Below are positions 1 through 9,167 of a DNA stretch of 64,000 nucleotides, one piece after another. Position numbers and translations under genes: made by a program. Position 1 is the stretch's first letter. The number at the start of each line of letters is the position of its first letter. This DNA is from Fimenecus sp045593645 (GTDB taxonomy: Bacteria > Bacillota > Clostridia > Oscillospirales > Acutalibacteraceae). The notes under the pieces were generated by a model, which did not search any database, was not told the DNA's origin, and was given only the letters and a program-made list of their open reading frames with translations. The stretch covers positions 62,001 to 126,000 of the forward strand of contig JAZNWZ010000130.1 in the NCBI GenBank assembly GCA_045593645.1. Direction: 5' to 3'.

Positions 1-29
1 GGGTTGCCTTATTTGTTTTAAATCTTTAA

Positions 30-503
30 CTAAAGGATGTATTCCCAAACAATTTCTGGGACCCACATTCCGTTCTTGAACACATACTTCCATTTCTTAA
101 TTGTTTTCATATTGCTCAATGATCTTATCAAGCCAAGAACAATTTCGATGTATTCTTTTGCGTTACTTGTGAGTTTGTAATGTCCACGATTTTTCTTGTA
201 ATCTGAAGCCCATTCAAAAACATTTTTATTTATACGAAGCGGCTGCAAGTTTGTAGGATTTCGATAGAAGCCGACAAGCTGTGACCAAGTAACTTCGCCG
301 TCCATCTGATAAACAAAAAGCAAAGCCTTAAACCATTCTGCAACCTTTATATCGCCTTCATCATCAATTTTGAACGGATATGTGCAGCGAATTGATGATT
401 GGAAATGATATTTTGGTCTTGCTGGGAGAGATATAAATTTGTCCGAATGAATTCCGTATCTGTAGGAAAGATTCTTAAGCAGTCTTTTGTATTCAACACT
501 CAT
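30..503 (-). CDS. Hypothetical protein, probably early
   Basis: No family is recognised. The product is a 157-residue soluble protein rich in aromatic and basic residues, with no signal peptide or membrane segment. The start is set by AAAGGAG six bases before ATG, and the stop is TAG. It lies directly behind a class E promoter (524-560). The other class E targets here include topoisomerase, ligase-like and rIIA-like genes, so early expression is inferred. The portal-side gene upstream ends inside that promoter, so the two are separate transcription units that abut. The gene beyond its 3' end is outside the window. Confidence 0.75.
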   Translation of the reverse strand: MSVEYKRLLKNLSYRYGIHSDKFISLPARPKYHFQSSIRCTYPFKIDDEGDIKVAEWFKALLFVYQMDGEVTWSQLVGFYRNPTNLQPLRINKNVFEWASDYKKNRGHYKLTSNAKEYIEIVLGLIRSLSNMKTIKKWKYVFKNGMWVPEIVWEYIL

Positions 504-523
504 AATTTACTCCTTTATCATTA

Positions 524-560
524 TTACAATAATAATATAAAGAAGTAAAGTCGGAAGTTT
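524..560 (-). promoter_or_regulatory. Class E promoter before gene 30-503
   Basis: Read on the minus strand it has AAACTT, 15 bases, TATATTAT, then ATTGTAA. TATTAT can act as a -10 with 17 bases to AAACTT as -35. The arrangement is the same as in six other copies. The -35 overlaps the last bases of gene 559-1143. Confidence 0.75.
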
Positions 561-1143
561 AAATTACATAAAGATTTTGTGCAATTTGTTTAATATATGA
601 GTCAATTTCGTTTACGACTTGAGAAAGGTGTTTTGTCAAGTGGATTTCTTGATTTTGCAAACCGCCTGAAGCAGCGTGTTTTTCGTCCCAAATGCCTTTT
701 CCTTTTTCACCTGTAAACTTGTAAATTGATAAGTCGTGTTTTGCAAGTCCTTCCCAACAACCTTGCCAATAGAATGACGGGTCGTCAGAATAAAACTTTA
801 CATCACAACTATGAATAGCTTGTTTGATTGCTTGCTCAAGTTGTCCGTAACCCATATTCTTTTCGTCTTTAAGGTATTGTCCAACTTTATAGAAACGGAG
901 ACACAATGTGTATTGTCCGTTCTTTCCTTGAGGTAAGTTTGTTGAAGCGATGTACCCAGTTGCCCCGTAAGTTGAGTTGGCAAAAAATATCAACTCAAGA
1001 AAGTCTTGTTTTCTATAATAGGCAGCTTGGCCCAAATCAATATTGAAATCGTTTTGATAACGCAAATCAAGATGATGCTGTGTCAAGCCTGAAACTGAAT
1101 TACCTGCTAATGAATCTATTGTTGCCTCAAGGAATAACTCCAT
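559..1143 (-). CDS. Portal-linked hypothetical protein
   Basis: Function unknown. The 194-residue soluble protein is encoded one base after the portal stop codon and has AGGAG before its ATG, so it is co-transcribed and probably translationally coupled with the portal. A central segment with SDDPSFYWQG, followed by basic residues and an ASGG turn, looks like a conserved core. Position suggests a head, scaffold or neck accessory protein, as genes downstream of T4-type portals are capsid assembly factors. No protease or scaffold motif is visible, so this is inference from context only. Confidence 0.75.
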   Translation of the reverse strand: MELFLEATIDSLAGNSVSGLTQHHLDLRYQNDFNIDLGQAAYYRKQDFLELIFFANSTYGATGYIASTNLPQGKNGQYTLCLRFYKVGQYLKDEKNMGYGQLEQAIKQAIHSCDVKFYSDDPSFYWQGCWEGLAKHDLSIYKFTGEKGKGIWDEKHAASGGLQNQEIHLTKHLSQVVNEIDSYIKQIAQNLYVI

Positions 1144-1144
1144 T

Positions 1145-3352
1145 TTATTCTCCTATTCCACCTGTAAGAATGTCTGACGCAATTTGTTCTTCAACTTTTC
1201 TGCGTCTTTCAGTTTCTTCTTCAGTTGTGAATGAGTCCTTAACTTCCTGCATCTTATCGCCTATGGTCTGTTCAGAAAGACGATTGTTATTTGCAGGAAC
1301 ACCTGTTCTCAATTCATTTAGTATTTTTACAGAGTCAAAGAGAACATCATTTTCGCTAATTTTTGGCATTACATATTTGTGAGATACAGTACCGCCCTCT
1401 CCGTTGAAGTTTGGAATCCAGTCGTTTCCTGCCCATTCAGTAAGATGTTGACTTTCAACAAACTTTATGAACAAGCCATCTTTTGCTTCTTTATATCTGT
1501 TTGATACTTCACGGAGTCTCTTTTGCTGCAATTCTGTAATACGAGCTTTTCTTTCACGAAGATGTTTCTTAACTTCAGCTGCTTTGAGTTTAGCAGATTC
1601 CATTACTGTGTCATCTTCGCCGCCCATATCGTCACCACCAAGGTCATCTCCGCCGAAATCGAAATCGTCTCCGCCGTCATCTCCACCTTCGTCCTCATCT
1701 CCACCACCTACAGGTTTTAAGAATGAAGACAAACGCATCCACTTCTGAACATCTGTTGGGTCAAGGAATGAATACTTTGAAAGAATATCAGTCACAACAT
1801 CTTCAGGAAGAGGTTCACCTTCTTCAAGTCCCAAAGCTGATGTAATCAATTCCATAATAGACTGAGTCATTTCAAGAGTTGCCATACGAGCTTCACGTTT
1901 TTCCTGTCCCATCTCTTCAGCAGGGAAACGCATTGAAAGTACGAATGGAGTGTTATAATCAAATTCACCTGTGATTGCAAAATGCAATCTTATAAGTTCA
2001 CCAATACCATCAAGACAAGCTGATTGAATTGTATAAACGTGGCGAGCAAATGGCTTGTACTGTTCTGTCAATGAAATACCTGAATTGCCGAAGCCACCAA
2101 ACTCTTGGTCAAGATATGCCTTAGGTACACCTGATGCACGAGCAACACGGTCTTGGTACAATTCAATATCTCCTACGAAGTCGATGTCACACTTTGACTC
2201 TTTTACTTCAACATCAATCAAATCTTTAGGAGCCCAGATTTTTGTATTTACAGTATAAACTTCGTTTCCTGCATTTGCTGGGTTAACACCGATATTATCA
2301 TATTCCTCACGAACTTCATTTACGTGTTCGAAAGCAACATCAGGACCCATACCTTCAGTTCCTTGTACACCGTAAATAGTTACTGGGAATGACATCTGTC
2401 TTGCAAGGCCTTGCAACATAATTGCAGAGAAAGCCAACTTAAATGGTGAAATACAACCCAAAAGAGGTGGACGACCATAAGGATAGAATTCTGAGTTTTC
2501 AGCGTTATAACGGAAGTGAGACATTTCCCAAGGTGGCAAAATGTTTCCGTCATACAATTCATATCCTAAAAGTTTGGCATCATAAGAATCTGCAATGTTT
2601 TCATCAAGGTCCATTGTCTTCTTATCAATAATAATATCAATAAGCTTTTGTATCTTTTCGGCGCGGTTTTTGTTTGCAGAAAGATAACCATTTTTCTGTG
2701 AAAGATATTCAGCCATTCTGATTGGGTTGAACTCAAGTCTTTCCATAACAGAGTTTACTTTGATAGGCTTAATACCTTCAATACCATTAAGGCCAACTTT
2801 GTGAAGCCAAAATGATTCGCCGTAAAGTTCAAGGTCGTGGCAAACCTGCTGCAATCTTTGCTGATTGATGCCCCATCTTGAAAACAATTCATAACACTTT
2901 GAAGAGAACGCAGCGTTTGGAGAATCAACTGTCAAGATACGGTTTTGAACATCAAGCTGTGTTGCTTCTGCAGCACAAAGTTCAACTACACGATAACCGA
3001 AGTCGTCATTATAATAAAAGAATGACAACTCATTAAGTCTTTGCTGTCTATCCTGAATGTCGTTATATGAAAGAGTTGTCTCTTGCATATAAGCATCAAA
3101 ATATTTTTCAACATTTTCAGTAAGATGTTCTGATTTGAATACCGAACCAAGAGCAGCGTTTTTGAAACGGTACGCATCGTTGTTCAAGTCAACACGAACA
3201 AACTCCATACCATATTTTTTAACTAAAGGATCGTCACTCTTGTCGTCTCTTTTTGCTCTAAAGCCAAATAATGAAGAAAGGCGTGAAACATACGAACTTT
3301 TCAATATGCTTGATTTAGGAGCCTCTCCACTTCTATAAATATCATCTGCCAT
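1145..3352 (-). CDS. Portal (head-tail connector) protein, gp20-like
   Basis: Portal of a T4-type head: a ring at one capsid vertex for DNA packaging and tail attachment. The 735 residues include the typical core, with YGESFWLHKVG near residue 185, a middle segment FRYNAENSEFYPYGRPPLLG and the GFGNSGISLTEQYKPF segment that precedes the long helix. It is longer than T4 gp20 (524 aa). The extra part is a C-terminal extension with a run of Gly and Asp around residues 550-585, a charged helix and a mixed tail. Transcription probably starts at the class L promoter at 3371-3379, just after a terminator. AAGGA lies in a possible small hairpin loop before the ATG. Confidence 0.88.
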   Translation of the reverse strand: MADDIYRSGEAPKSSILKSSYVSRLSSLFGFRAKRDDKSDDPLVKKYGMEFVRVDLNNDAYRFKNAALGSVFKSEHLTENVEKYFDAYMQETTLSYNDIQDRQQRLNELSFFYYNDDFGYRVVELCAAEATQLDVQNRILTVDSPNAAFSSKCYELFSRWGINQQRLQQVCHDLELYGESFWLHKVGLNGIEGIKPIKVNSVMERLEFNPIRMAEYLSQKNGYLSANKNRAEKIQKLIDIIIDKKTMDLDENIADSYDAKLLGYELYDGNILPPWEMSHFRYNAENSEFYPYGRPPLLGCISPFKLAFSAIMLQGLARQMSFPVTIYGVQGTEGMGPDVAFEHVNEVREEYDNIGVNPANAGNEVYTVNTKIWAPKDLIDVEVKESKCDIDFVGDIELYQDRVARASGVPKAYLDQEFGGFGNSGISLTEQYKPFARHVYTIQSACLDGIGELIRLHFAITGEFDYNTPFVLSMRFPAEEMGQEKREARMATLEMTQSIMELITSALGLEEGEPLPEDVVTDILSKYSFLDPTDVQKWMRLSSFLKPVGGGDEDEGGDDGGDDFDFGGDDLGGDDMGGEDDTVMESAKLKAAEVKKHLRERKARITELQQKRLREVSNRYKEAKDGLFIKFVESQHLTEWAGNDWIPNFNGEGGTVSHKYVMPKISENDVLFDSVKILNELRTGVPANNNRLSEQTIGDKMQEVKDSFTTEEETERRRKVEEQIASDILTGGIGE

Positions 3353-3370
3353 ATAAATATTGTCCTTTTA

Positions 3371-3379
3371 TATTTAGTT
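3371..3379 (-). promoter_or_regulatory. Class L (late) promoter of the portal gene
   Basis: AACTAAATA on the minus strand, 18 bases before the portal ATG and just downstream of a terminator. It matches the ACTAAATA/ACTAATTA motif found before other virion genes and resembles the T4 late element TATAAATA. Confidence 0.65.
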
Positions 3380-3383
3380 TTAA

Positions 3384-3419
3384 AAAGAAAAAAGCGTTCA
3401 TAATTGCATATATGAACGC
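3384..3419 (-). terminator. Rho-independent terminator
   Basis: A nine-base-pair stem (GCGTTCATA with TATGAACGC) is followed on the minus strand by TTTTTTCTTTTT. It separates gene 3447-4292 from the portal unit. Confidence 0.8.
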
Positions 3420-3446
3420 CCAACTATTATATATTAACAGTCGACT

Positions 3447-4292
3447 TTATTCATTAAGAAGTTTATCAAAAAGCTGAGTCTTTGACTCTTCAAGAGGGTC
3501 ACCATCAGTAAATCCGTTGTTCTGTGGATTTAATGTTGCGTTATCGCCTCTTTCTGGGTCAAACATATTAGGTGCATCAAGATAATCATCTGTGTAATAA
3601 TCAGAATCTCCACCTAAAAGACCTTTTTTGAAAACAGGCATTGTGTCAGCAATCTCTCTTTCCATATCGTCAGTATAATCTGCATATTCTTTTTCTGCAG
3701 CAGCTGAAGCCTGTTCAATACCGTCCCATCCGTCTTCAGGTTCCTCAGGTCTTGTAGGATCATCATCGTCATCTACACCTACAAAATCATCGTATCCTTC
3801 GCCATCAAAATCTTCAAAACCACCGTCATAAACAGGAAGTCCATCTTCATCATCGTAAAGGTAATCACCTACAGCTTCACGAATTCTTGTCTTTTCATCT
3901 TTACTCATTTTTACCTCGAATAAACCAAAGCAGTCTGCTCTGGAAAGAGCCGAATCCAAAGTTGGGAATGGGCCCATTTTATTATAAAGTCCATTTGCTA
4001 AAGAGAACAAATAAACTTCAAATCCACCTTCACTTTCTTCTGTTTTTGTTGTCTTAATAACAACTAAATACTTTTTGTTTCCTGCAAGTGTTGCTCTAAC
4101 TTCAGCACAAGCAGCAACAGAACCTTTTCCCTTTACAGCATCTTTAAGTGCAGCGTGTTCTGGGCGTTCAGATGGAATAATATTATCAATGCAGCCTGAG
4201 CCTTTTTCAAGACCTCTGCAATAATCGCCTTCAGTATTTGCAGTTTTACGACATTCAATACCAAGACAGTACACATTATCAAAATTGTTCAT
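3447..4292 (-). CDS. Acidic hypothetical protein, possible virion-associated
   Basis: No family is recognised. The start is placed at the internal ATG at 4292 because GGAG lies seven bases before it; an upstream in-frame ATG at 4325 has no such site and lies in the promoter. The 281-residue product has a cysteine-containing N-terminus, a small globular middle and a strongly acidic second half (five Asp in a row near residue 175). It ends in TQLFDKLLNE, which resembles the LFES(I/L)L peptides at the ends of several other products in this window. It has a class L promoter and its own terminator, which fits a late structural or internal protein. Confidence 0.75.
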   Translation of the reverse strand: MNNFDNVYCLGIECRKTANTEGDYCRGLEKGSGCIDNIIPSERPEHAALKDAVKGKGSVAACAEVRATLAGNKKYLVVIKTTKTEESEGGFEVYLFSLANGLYNKMGPFPTLDSALSRADCFGLFEVKMSKDEKTRIREAVGDYLYDDEDGLPVYDGGFEDFDGEGYDDFVGVDDDDDPTRPEEPEDGWDGIEQASAAAEKEYADYTDDMEREIADTMPVFKKGLLGGDSDYYTDDYLDAPNMFDPERGDNATLNPQNNGFTDGDPLEESKTQLFDKLLNE

Positions 4293-4311
4293 TAGTTGTC
4301 TCCACTTATTA

Positions 4312-4320
4312 TATTTAGTT
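4312..4320 (-). promoter_or_regulatory. Class L promoter, leftward
   Basis: AACTAAATA on the minus strand, followed by TATAATAAG and GGAG before the ATG at 4292. It is back to back with a rightward class L element at 4327-4335. Confidence 0.6.
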
Positions 4321-4326
4321 ATCATT

Positions 4327-4335
4327 GACTAATTT
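4327..4335 (+). promoter_or_regulatory. Class L promoter, rightward, near-leaderless
   Basis: GACTAATTT ends three bases before the ATG at 4339, and no Shine-Dalgarno sequence is present. If the start point lies about six bases downstream, as in T4 late promoters, the mRNA begins at the start codon. Confidence 0.55.
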
Positions 4336-4338
4336 ATT

Positions 4339-5892
4339 ATGACTGGTATATGTTATTTTGCTAATGATGAGGTTGAATACTTTGCAGAACAGCAAGTTAA
4401 TTCAATCGTAAACAATATTGATGATGGCGCAAGACTTATTAGAGAAAGTGATTCTTTTTCTCCTGAACTTGTTGATAATTTGATTGAAGAAGCAGTAAAT
4501 CAAAAATGTGATAAGCTTGTCTTGATGGTTGAAAGTAAAAAGTACAATCAGTACAAACAAGTTATCCCAGAAGTTTACGGCGATATGTTTGAGTCAATCG
4601 AAGTTGTACCTGAAAACTTTGTAAGAGTTAGAGAAAGCAACAATTACGACTATTATGACGGAATGGAAGCAGACGCAGTATTCTGGGCAGATAAGTATGA
4701 TGAATATGTTGACGCAGGAATGACTGACCCAGATGATGGCATCGTAGGATTTGTTGCAGGGAAGATTGATGAAGACCATCCTTCTGACAGCCCAGAACAG
4801 TACGCTTCATTGGAAAGATGGGTTATGAGCATCCTTAAAGAAAAAGGTTATTTTAAGATGCCTTGGATGACAGAAGCTGTTATGAGAGAAAATGATGGCG
4901 TTCAGACAACAGCAGCAAACGGAGCTGCTGCTTTACCTCAAAATGGGCAACAGCAAACTCAACAGCAAGTTCAACCTAATTATGAAAAGACAACAAAAAT
5001 CTATTTCAGTGACGCTGTAATCCCAACTGCTCAAAATGTTTTGAACTTTGTAAACGGACATAAAGGTGAGGGAACTCAAATGACATTTATGACACTTGAT
5101 AGTGCTCATATTTACGGTGCATCAGTTCCATCAATTATATCTGCATATCCTCAGTCACAATCATCAATATCAAAATTTGCTGATAACTTTAATAATGTTG
5201 TACCTGACTTCACACTTAACACTGACCCAGCATCAATTGTTGCTGCTTTTGCAAAAGCATTGAACTTGCAAGCTCGTCAAGATAAAGTTCAAGTAGGTTT
5301 CCCAAAAGCTTATAAAGATTTCGTTAATAAGCTTAACGCTGCTAAAGGCAACATTACGAATATTGAATTTGCCATTCTTAATGAAAATAGTATGGTAAAC
5401 AGCAACAACGAAAACATTTTTAAGTTGATGATGTTATTCAAAGACTCAAAGAAGGCTCTTGAAAAAGATCCTAACCGTGCTGCTAAATGGGATAAAGATG
5501 ACATCGGAAATAAAAATAAAACAATAAAAGAAAATCATAAATACATTGGCGCAATTGCTGCAGCAATGGAATATTATGAAAAGAATAAAGATAACAAAGT
5601 AAAAGACAGAAAGTCAATTCAGTCTGCTGTTCTTGAAGCTCTTAAAGACCAACTTAAACAGTGGTCAGGTTATAATAATGCAAAAGCTGAAATTAAGAAC
5701 AACTCTGCTATCGGTAAATTTGCAATTGAAACCGCTGAAAAGATTGGTGCAGCTGTAAAGAAAGATTTACAAAAAGATCAGAAAGAAAAAGAAAAGACAA
5801 AAGAAGATCCTTCAGACAGAACAGAAAAGTCGTTGTATTGTTGGAAATATTATGAAGACCTCTGTAAGATGTTGCAGATTAAGTCGGAGTAA
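4339..5892 (+). CDS. Hypothetical protein, isolated plus-strand gene
   Basis: Function unknown. The 517 residues divide into an acidic N-terminal part (1-185), a Gln/Ala/Thr-rich linker (about 190-215, with TQQQVQ) and an Ala/Lys-rich helical C-terminal domain. The end is a Lys/Glu-rich stretch with a short Cys-containing tail. It is the only rightward gene among leftward genes from 1 to 19 kb, is divergent from 3447-4292 and overlaps the end of 5879-6103 tail to tail. There is no ribosome binding site; a class L element sits right before the ATG. A late virion role is inferred from the promoter only. Confidence 0.75.
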   Translation: MTGICYFANDEVEYFAEQQVNSIVNNIDDGARLIRESDSFSPELVDNLIEEAVNQKCDKLVLMVESKKYNQYKQVIPEVYGDMFESIEVVPENFVRVRESNNYDYYDGMEADAVFWADKYDEYVDAGMTDPDDGIVGFVAGKIDEDHPSDSPEQYASLERWVMSILKEKGYFKMPWMTEAVMRENDGVQTTAANGAAALPQNGQQQTQQQVQPNYEKTTKIYFSDAVIPTAQNVLNFVNGHKGEGTQMTFMTLDSAHIYGASVPSIISAYPQSQSSISKFADNFNNVVPDFTLNTDPASIVAAFAKALNLQARQDKVQVGFPKAYKDFVNKLNAAKGNITNIEFAILNENSMVNSNNENIFKLMMLFKDSKKALEKDPNRAAKWDKDDIGNKNKTIKENHKYIGAIAAAMEYYEKNKDNKVKDRKSIQSAVLEALKDQLKQWSGYNNAKAEIKNNSAIGKFAIETAEKIGAAVKKDLQKDQKEKEKTKEDPSDRTEKSLYCWKYYEDLCKMLQIKSE

Positions 5893-6103
5893 GGTCTTTT
5901 GTATAAGCTATTGTAAGTTGATTGTTTCTGACGAGCTTGAGCAACATTAAAGTTTTTGTTAATTCGTCAGTTATGATTAGTTCATCAGTATTTGTCAAAT
6001 GACACGGACATATTAAAGGGAAGCCTGCGTTTTTATATTTTTGATAAGCAAGAGTTGTTTCAGTACTTGTGCTAATCTTAAAAACGTGGCTTCCCACTTT
6101 CAT
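5879..6103 (-). CDS. Small hypothetical protein
   Basis: Function unknown; 74 residues with a CPC pair in the middle. AGGAAG precedes the ATG, which overlaps the stop of the upstream gene (TAATG), so it is translationally coupled to 6103-6834. Its 3' end overlaps the convergent gene 4339-5892 by 14 bases. The tight coupling is the main reason to believe it is real. Confidence 0.6.
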   Translation of the reverse strand: MKVGSHVFKISTSTETTLAYQKYKNAGFPLICPCHLTNTDELIITDELTKTLMLLKLVRNNQLTIAYTKDLTPT

Positions 6104-6834
6104 TATAATCTTCCTACTTCAGACCCAACTGCTTTATGAGAAATCTGACAACGAATCTGAAGTTCAGCTGCTTTTGCGATAATCTCTTTTGCATTTGTCA
6201 AGTCCTCGATAATTACCGAGATACGGTTCTTATCACATTGAGCGGTCTGTGACTCAACATAATTTTTGTAAAACTTTTCAACATCATCAGCGTTCTTACA
6301 AACACACTGACAATTTGAGAAAATATTTTTTGACATATCAAGGAACGCGAACATATTCTTTGGCGCTTCAGTATCACAATCAATCAACACAACATTGAAG
6401 TTTTCGTAAAACTGTTTTACACCTGAATAATTTATTGGCTTTCCTTTGAAAGCAAACTTTGGTGGCTGCTTGCGGAACTCAACAGTTTCCTCATTCTGCA
6501 AATCGTGAGAGATATGTGAAATCATTGCAAAGAGAATCATTGACTCATCAATACAATCTTTATTTGCCATATCTTCGCCAACAAAGAAACCATACTTTCT
6601 TGAAAGAAGGAAGTCAACCCATTCATCCTCAATTTTCTTGTCCTCGAGTTGTTTCTTTACATCTTCAAGAACAGCCTCACATTCCTTTACAAGGTCTTCT
6701 CTTGCAGGCTCTTTCTGTCCTTCAGGAATTGTAAACTTTCTTCCGTCATCTGAAAATCTAAACACGAGACCGTTCAAACCTTGAACTTGTCCTTCTGGGA
6801 AATACTCCCAATCCAAGCTGTCCAACTTAAGCAT
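6103..6834 (-). CDS. Hypothetical protein in helicase operon
   Basis: No family is recognised. The start is placed at 6834 because GGAGG lies seven bases before that ATG. The 243-residue soluble protein has a charged helical segment near residues 45-75, then a mixed alpha/beta part that includes NVVLIDCDTEAP and several cysteines (NCQCVC). It is third in a leftward operon after the helicase gene 7207-9105 and a small membrane protein, overlapping the latter by eight bases. A role alongside the helicase is possible but only from context. Confidence 0.75.
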   Translation of the reverse strand: MLKLDSLDWEYFPEGQVQGLNGLVFRFSDDGRKFTIPEGQKEPAREDLVKECEAVLEDVKKQLEDKKIEDEWVDFLLSRKYGFFVGEDMANKDCIDESMILFAMISHISHDLQNEETVEFRKQPPKFAFKGKPINYSGVKQFYENFNVVLIDCDTEAPKNMFAFLDMSKNIFSNCQCVCKNADDVEKFYKNYVESQTAQCDKNRISVIIEDLTNAKEIIAKAAELQIRCQISHKAVGSEVGRL

Positions 6835-7186
6835 TCTTTTTCCTCCAATCGTCAATCTCTTCTTTCATACCTTCAATTGCTGCTTGATATTCCATTGAAC
6901 CACGGTCTCTTAAAGGGAACTTAAGTTCAAGAATAATTACATTCTTGTCGTCCTTTTTGTAAGCCAATGAAATCTGGTCTGTATCGAAGCAACGGAATAC
7001 ATCGAGATTATATCTTTCCTTACAATATGCAGTAAGGTCTTCGAACACATTGTTCTCAATATCAACCAAGTTGTCGTGTTGTTTGAATAATGTGTTCTTC
7101 TTTTTCTTGTCCAAAACTTTTGATGTCACAATGAGATTTGCAAGTCCTATGACAATATTAAGAATAAGTAATACACTTATTAACAT
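6827..7186 (-). CDS. Membrane-anchored small protein
   Basis: Function unknown. The start at 7186 is chosen because GGAGG lies five bases before it; a longer frame to 7249 would overlap the helicase gene without a binding site. The 119-residue product starts with a hydrophobic segment (about residues 2-20) followed by a run of lysines, giving one N-terminal membrane anchor with a cytoplasmic domain. The soluble part ends with a charged helix. It lies between the helicase and gene 6103-6834. Confidence 0.7.
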   Translation of the reverse strand: MLISVLLILNIVIGLANLIVTSKVLDKKKKNTLFKQHDNLVDIENNVFEDLTAYCKERYNLDVFRCFDTDQISLAYKKDDKNVIILELKFPLRDRGSMEYQAAIEGMKEEIDDWRKKNA

Positions 7187-7206
7187 CAAAACCTCCAATA
7201 TAATAA

Positions 7207-9105
7207 TTAGATTGTTTGTCCTTTTTGCAAAGAAAACAATTTTTTCCAAATACCTTCACTGATATATTTTTGATTGAACAAAGAGTTAAGTGTTTCACCT
7301 TTTGTCTCCAAGTTCAATTCCTGCAAGTTGTCAATTGAATTATCATATCTTAAAGAATATGTTCTTGTAACTTCAGTCTGCCCTGGGCGATATATACGGC
7401 CTCTTGACTGAGTGTATTCAACAAAGTTGTATGTCTTTTCAACATATACTTCGTATTTACATTCAACGCAAGTTACAGATGTGTTCATAACTTTAATAGA
7501 AGCAATCAAAAGCTTTTGCTTAGGGTCTTTCAAAAACTTCTTAACTAAAGGAATGCGGTCGTCCATCGGAACATCGGCTGAAATAATACAAGGATTATAC
7601 TTCTTATATCTTTCTTTCAAAGCTTCCATTGTTTCTGGGTGGAAATACCAAATAATTCCTTTTTGGTCATCAACATCAGTTCGTTCTTCAATAATTTCAT
7701 CAACAAGCTTAATCTTATTATAGTCTTTGTTATAATCAAACTTATTGATGTCGTCCTGTAAGTCTTGTGGGAAGAACTGAAACTTTTTATTATTCTTTAA
7801 CGCTGTTGGGTTATCAACACAAGTTTGGAAATATTGGAACAAGTTCTTCATTCTTTCAGAGAAGCTCTGTCCACCTTCACTTGCAATGTTTGCCTGTTCA
7901 GCAGCAGTAAAGTTGCTGAAGCGTTCATATATTTTTCGATGCAATGGCGACATTTCCATAAACATCGTAGGTACTTCATAATTAAGAGGTAAGTCAAGAC
8001 AATCAACCATAAGACGCTTTGCACAATAGTACTTCAACATCTTTTTGTTGAATTCTTCAATTAAGTCAAGTCTCCAGCCGTTTGGGTTGATTGCATAAGG
8101 ACTGTAAGAATTACCAATATCATTATATTTTGCACACCAAGTTTGATAGTCCATTCCATCAACCAAAGCAGGGTCAAGGATCTTTGATGGCTCATACAAC
8201 TTTTCGTATTTATCAGCAAGTGTTCCTGTAAACTCAAATCTTTGGTCAAAATAAGGAACAATGAAGTTCATAATTTTTGTTCGTCTTGATGTAGGTGAAC
8301 TTAAGTAATGATTTTCATCAAGGAAAAGACCACCTGCCTTGCCGCCTAACCATTCTTCAATAGGCATTGGGTTTTTCAAATAAGCTTTACTTGTTGAAGG
8401 ATGCTTATTCTTTTTTGTACCATACTTGATGTCATAGTAATAATTACTTATTGATTTCAAAGCATCATAAGAAAGAATGATAATTGTTTGAGGATATTTT
8501 TCGGTGTTGAATATATCGCGGTCTTCAAACTTTACTTTTGCCATTGAAGTAATTGTAAGAATGTCTTCGTCTTTCATATTCTTACCGTGCAACAGTAATT
8601 CGCCTTTAACGTTACGAGTACCAATTGATGATGAGAATATCAAACATTTGTTTAAGTCGCCGTAATATCTTTTATGTTCAATTAAGCCTGTAAGAATCCA
8701 AGATTTTCCCAAACCCATTTCGTGGTGATACAAAAATCTATTCTGACAAAGCCCTCTTAATAAGTCTTGTATTTGATAACTTTCATAAGGATGTTTACCT
8801 ACAAGAGGCGGGTTGTTCATCAATTCCTGTCGGTAAGTTCGACGATATACTTTAAGTTCTTTTAAGTTTTCGTAATAGTGTTTAATCTCTTCTTCAGTAA
8901 GTAAATCAACTTCAGGCTGCTCTCCAAAGTTTACGCAACTTTTATAAAAATCATCATACTTTGTGACATTCAACGTCCATCTTTTAAGCTCAGGATTCCA
9001 TCGACAGCCTTCTTCTTTCAAAAAGTCAACAAGGTCACGGAAATTATCTCCGCCTATTTTAATAAGAAGGTCTTTCTCCGAAGAATCATATTCAATTGCA
9101 ACCAT
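7207..9105 (-). CDS. SNF2-type superfamily 2 DNA helicase/translocase
   Basis: An ATP-driven DNA translocase probably used in replication, recombination or fork repair. An N-terminal domain of about 70 residues (a small DNA-binding module with KEEGCRWNPELKRW) precedes the motor. Motif I is HHEMGLGKSW near residues 127-136, motif II is DENH at 263-266, and motif VI is QSRGRIYRPGQ near 575, all typical of SNF2/Rad54-like enzymes. The length (632 aa) fits a two-lobe motor. There is no ribosome binding site; TGTTAATAT at 9114-9122 lies just before the ATG and directly after a terminator, implying its own near-leaderless transcript. Role relative to T4 UvsW is uncertain. Confidence 0.85.
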   Translation of the reverse strand: MVAIEYDSSEKDLLIKIGGDNFRDLVDFLKEEGCRWNPELKRWTLNVTKYDDFYKSCVNFGEQPEVDLLTEEEIKHYYENLKELKVYRRTYRQELMNNPPLVGKHPYESYQIQDLLRGLCQNRFLYHHEMGLGKSWILTGLIEHKRYYGDLNKCLIFSSSIGTRNVKGELLLHGKNMKDEDILTITSMAKVKFEDRDIFNTEKYPQTIIILSYDALKSISNYYYDIKYGTKKNKHPSTSKAYLKNPMPIEEWLGGKAGGLFLDENHYLSSPTSRRTKIMNFIVPYFDQRFEFTGTLADKYEKLYEPSKILDPALVDGMDYQTWCAKYNDIGNSYSPYAINPNGWRLDLIEEFNKKMLKYYCAKRLMVDCLDLPLNYEVPTMFMEMSPLHRKIYERFSNFTAAEQANIASEGGQSFSERMKNLFQYFQTCVDNPTALKNNKKFQFFPQDLQDDINKFDYNKDYNKIKLVDEIIEERTDVDDQKGIIWYFHPETMEALKERYKKYNPCIISADVPMDDRIPLVKKFLKDPKQKLLIASIKVMNTSVTCVECKYEVYVEKTYNFVEYTQSRGRIYRPGQTEVTRTYSLRYDNSIDNLQELNLETKGETLNSLFNQKYISEGIWKKLFSLQKGQTI

Positions 9106-9113
9106 ATTAGATT

Positions 9114-9122
9114 ATATTAACA
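9114..9122 (-). promoter_or_regulatory. TGTTAATAT element before helicase
   Basis: TGTTAATAT on the minus strand, continuing as TGTTAATATAAT, eight bases before the ATG at 9105. It follows a terminator T-run. The same nonamer recurs before several replication genes. Confidence 0.5.
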
Positions 9123-9145
9123 AAAAAGGGTACCTTGCGGTACCC
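9122..9145 (-). terminator. Rho-independent terminator
   Basis: GGGTACC-GCAA-GGTACCC on the minus strand followed by TTTTTTG. It ends the unit containing 9168-10453. Confidence 0.85.
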
Positions 9146-9167
9146 GTGTATTTTTAAATAAATATTT

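Noticed and set aside
1..29. GGGTTGCC at the left edge resembling the arm of the 25.8 kb RNA
   Set aside because: The partner arm would be outside the window, and the match is only part of the stem; it cannot be judged.
1080..1748. Plus-strand frames opposite the portal gene
   Set aside because: Composition is that of a reverse shadow (Ser/Pro runs from the Gly/Asp segment) and there is no start signal.
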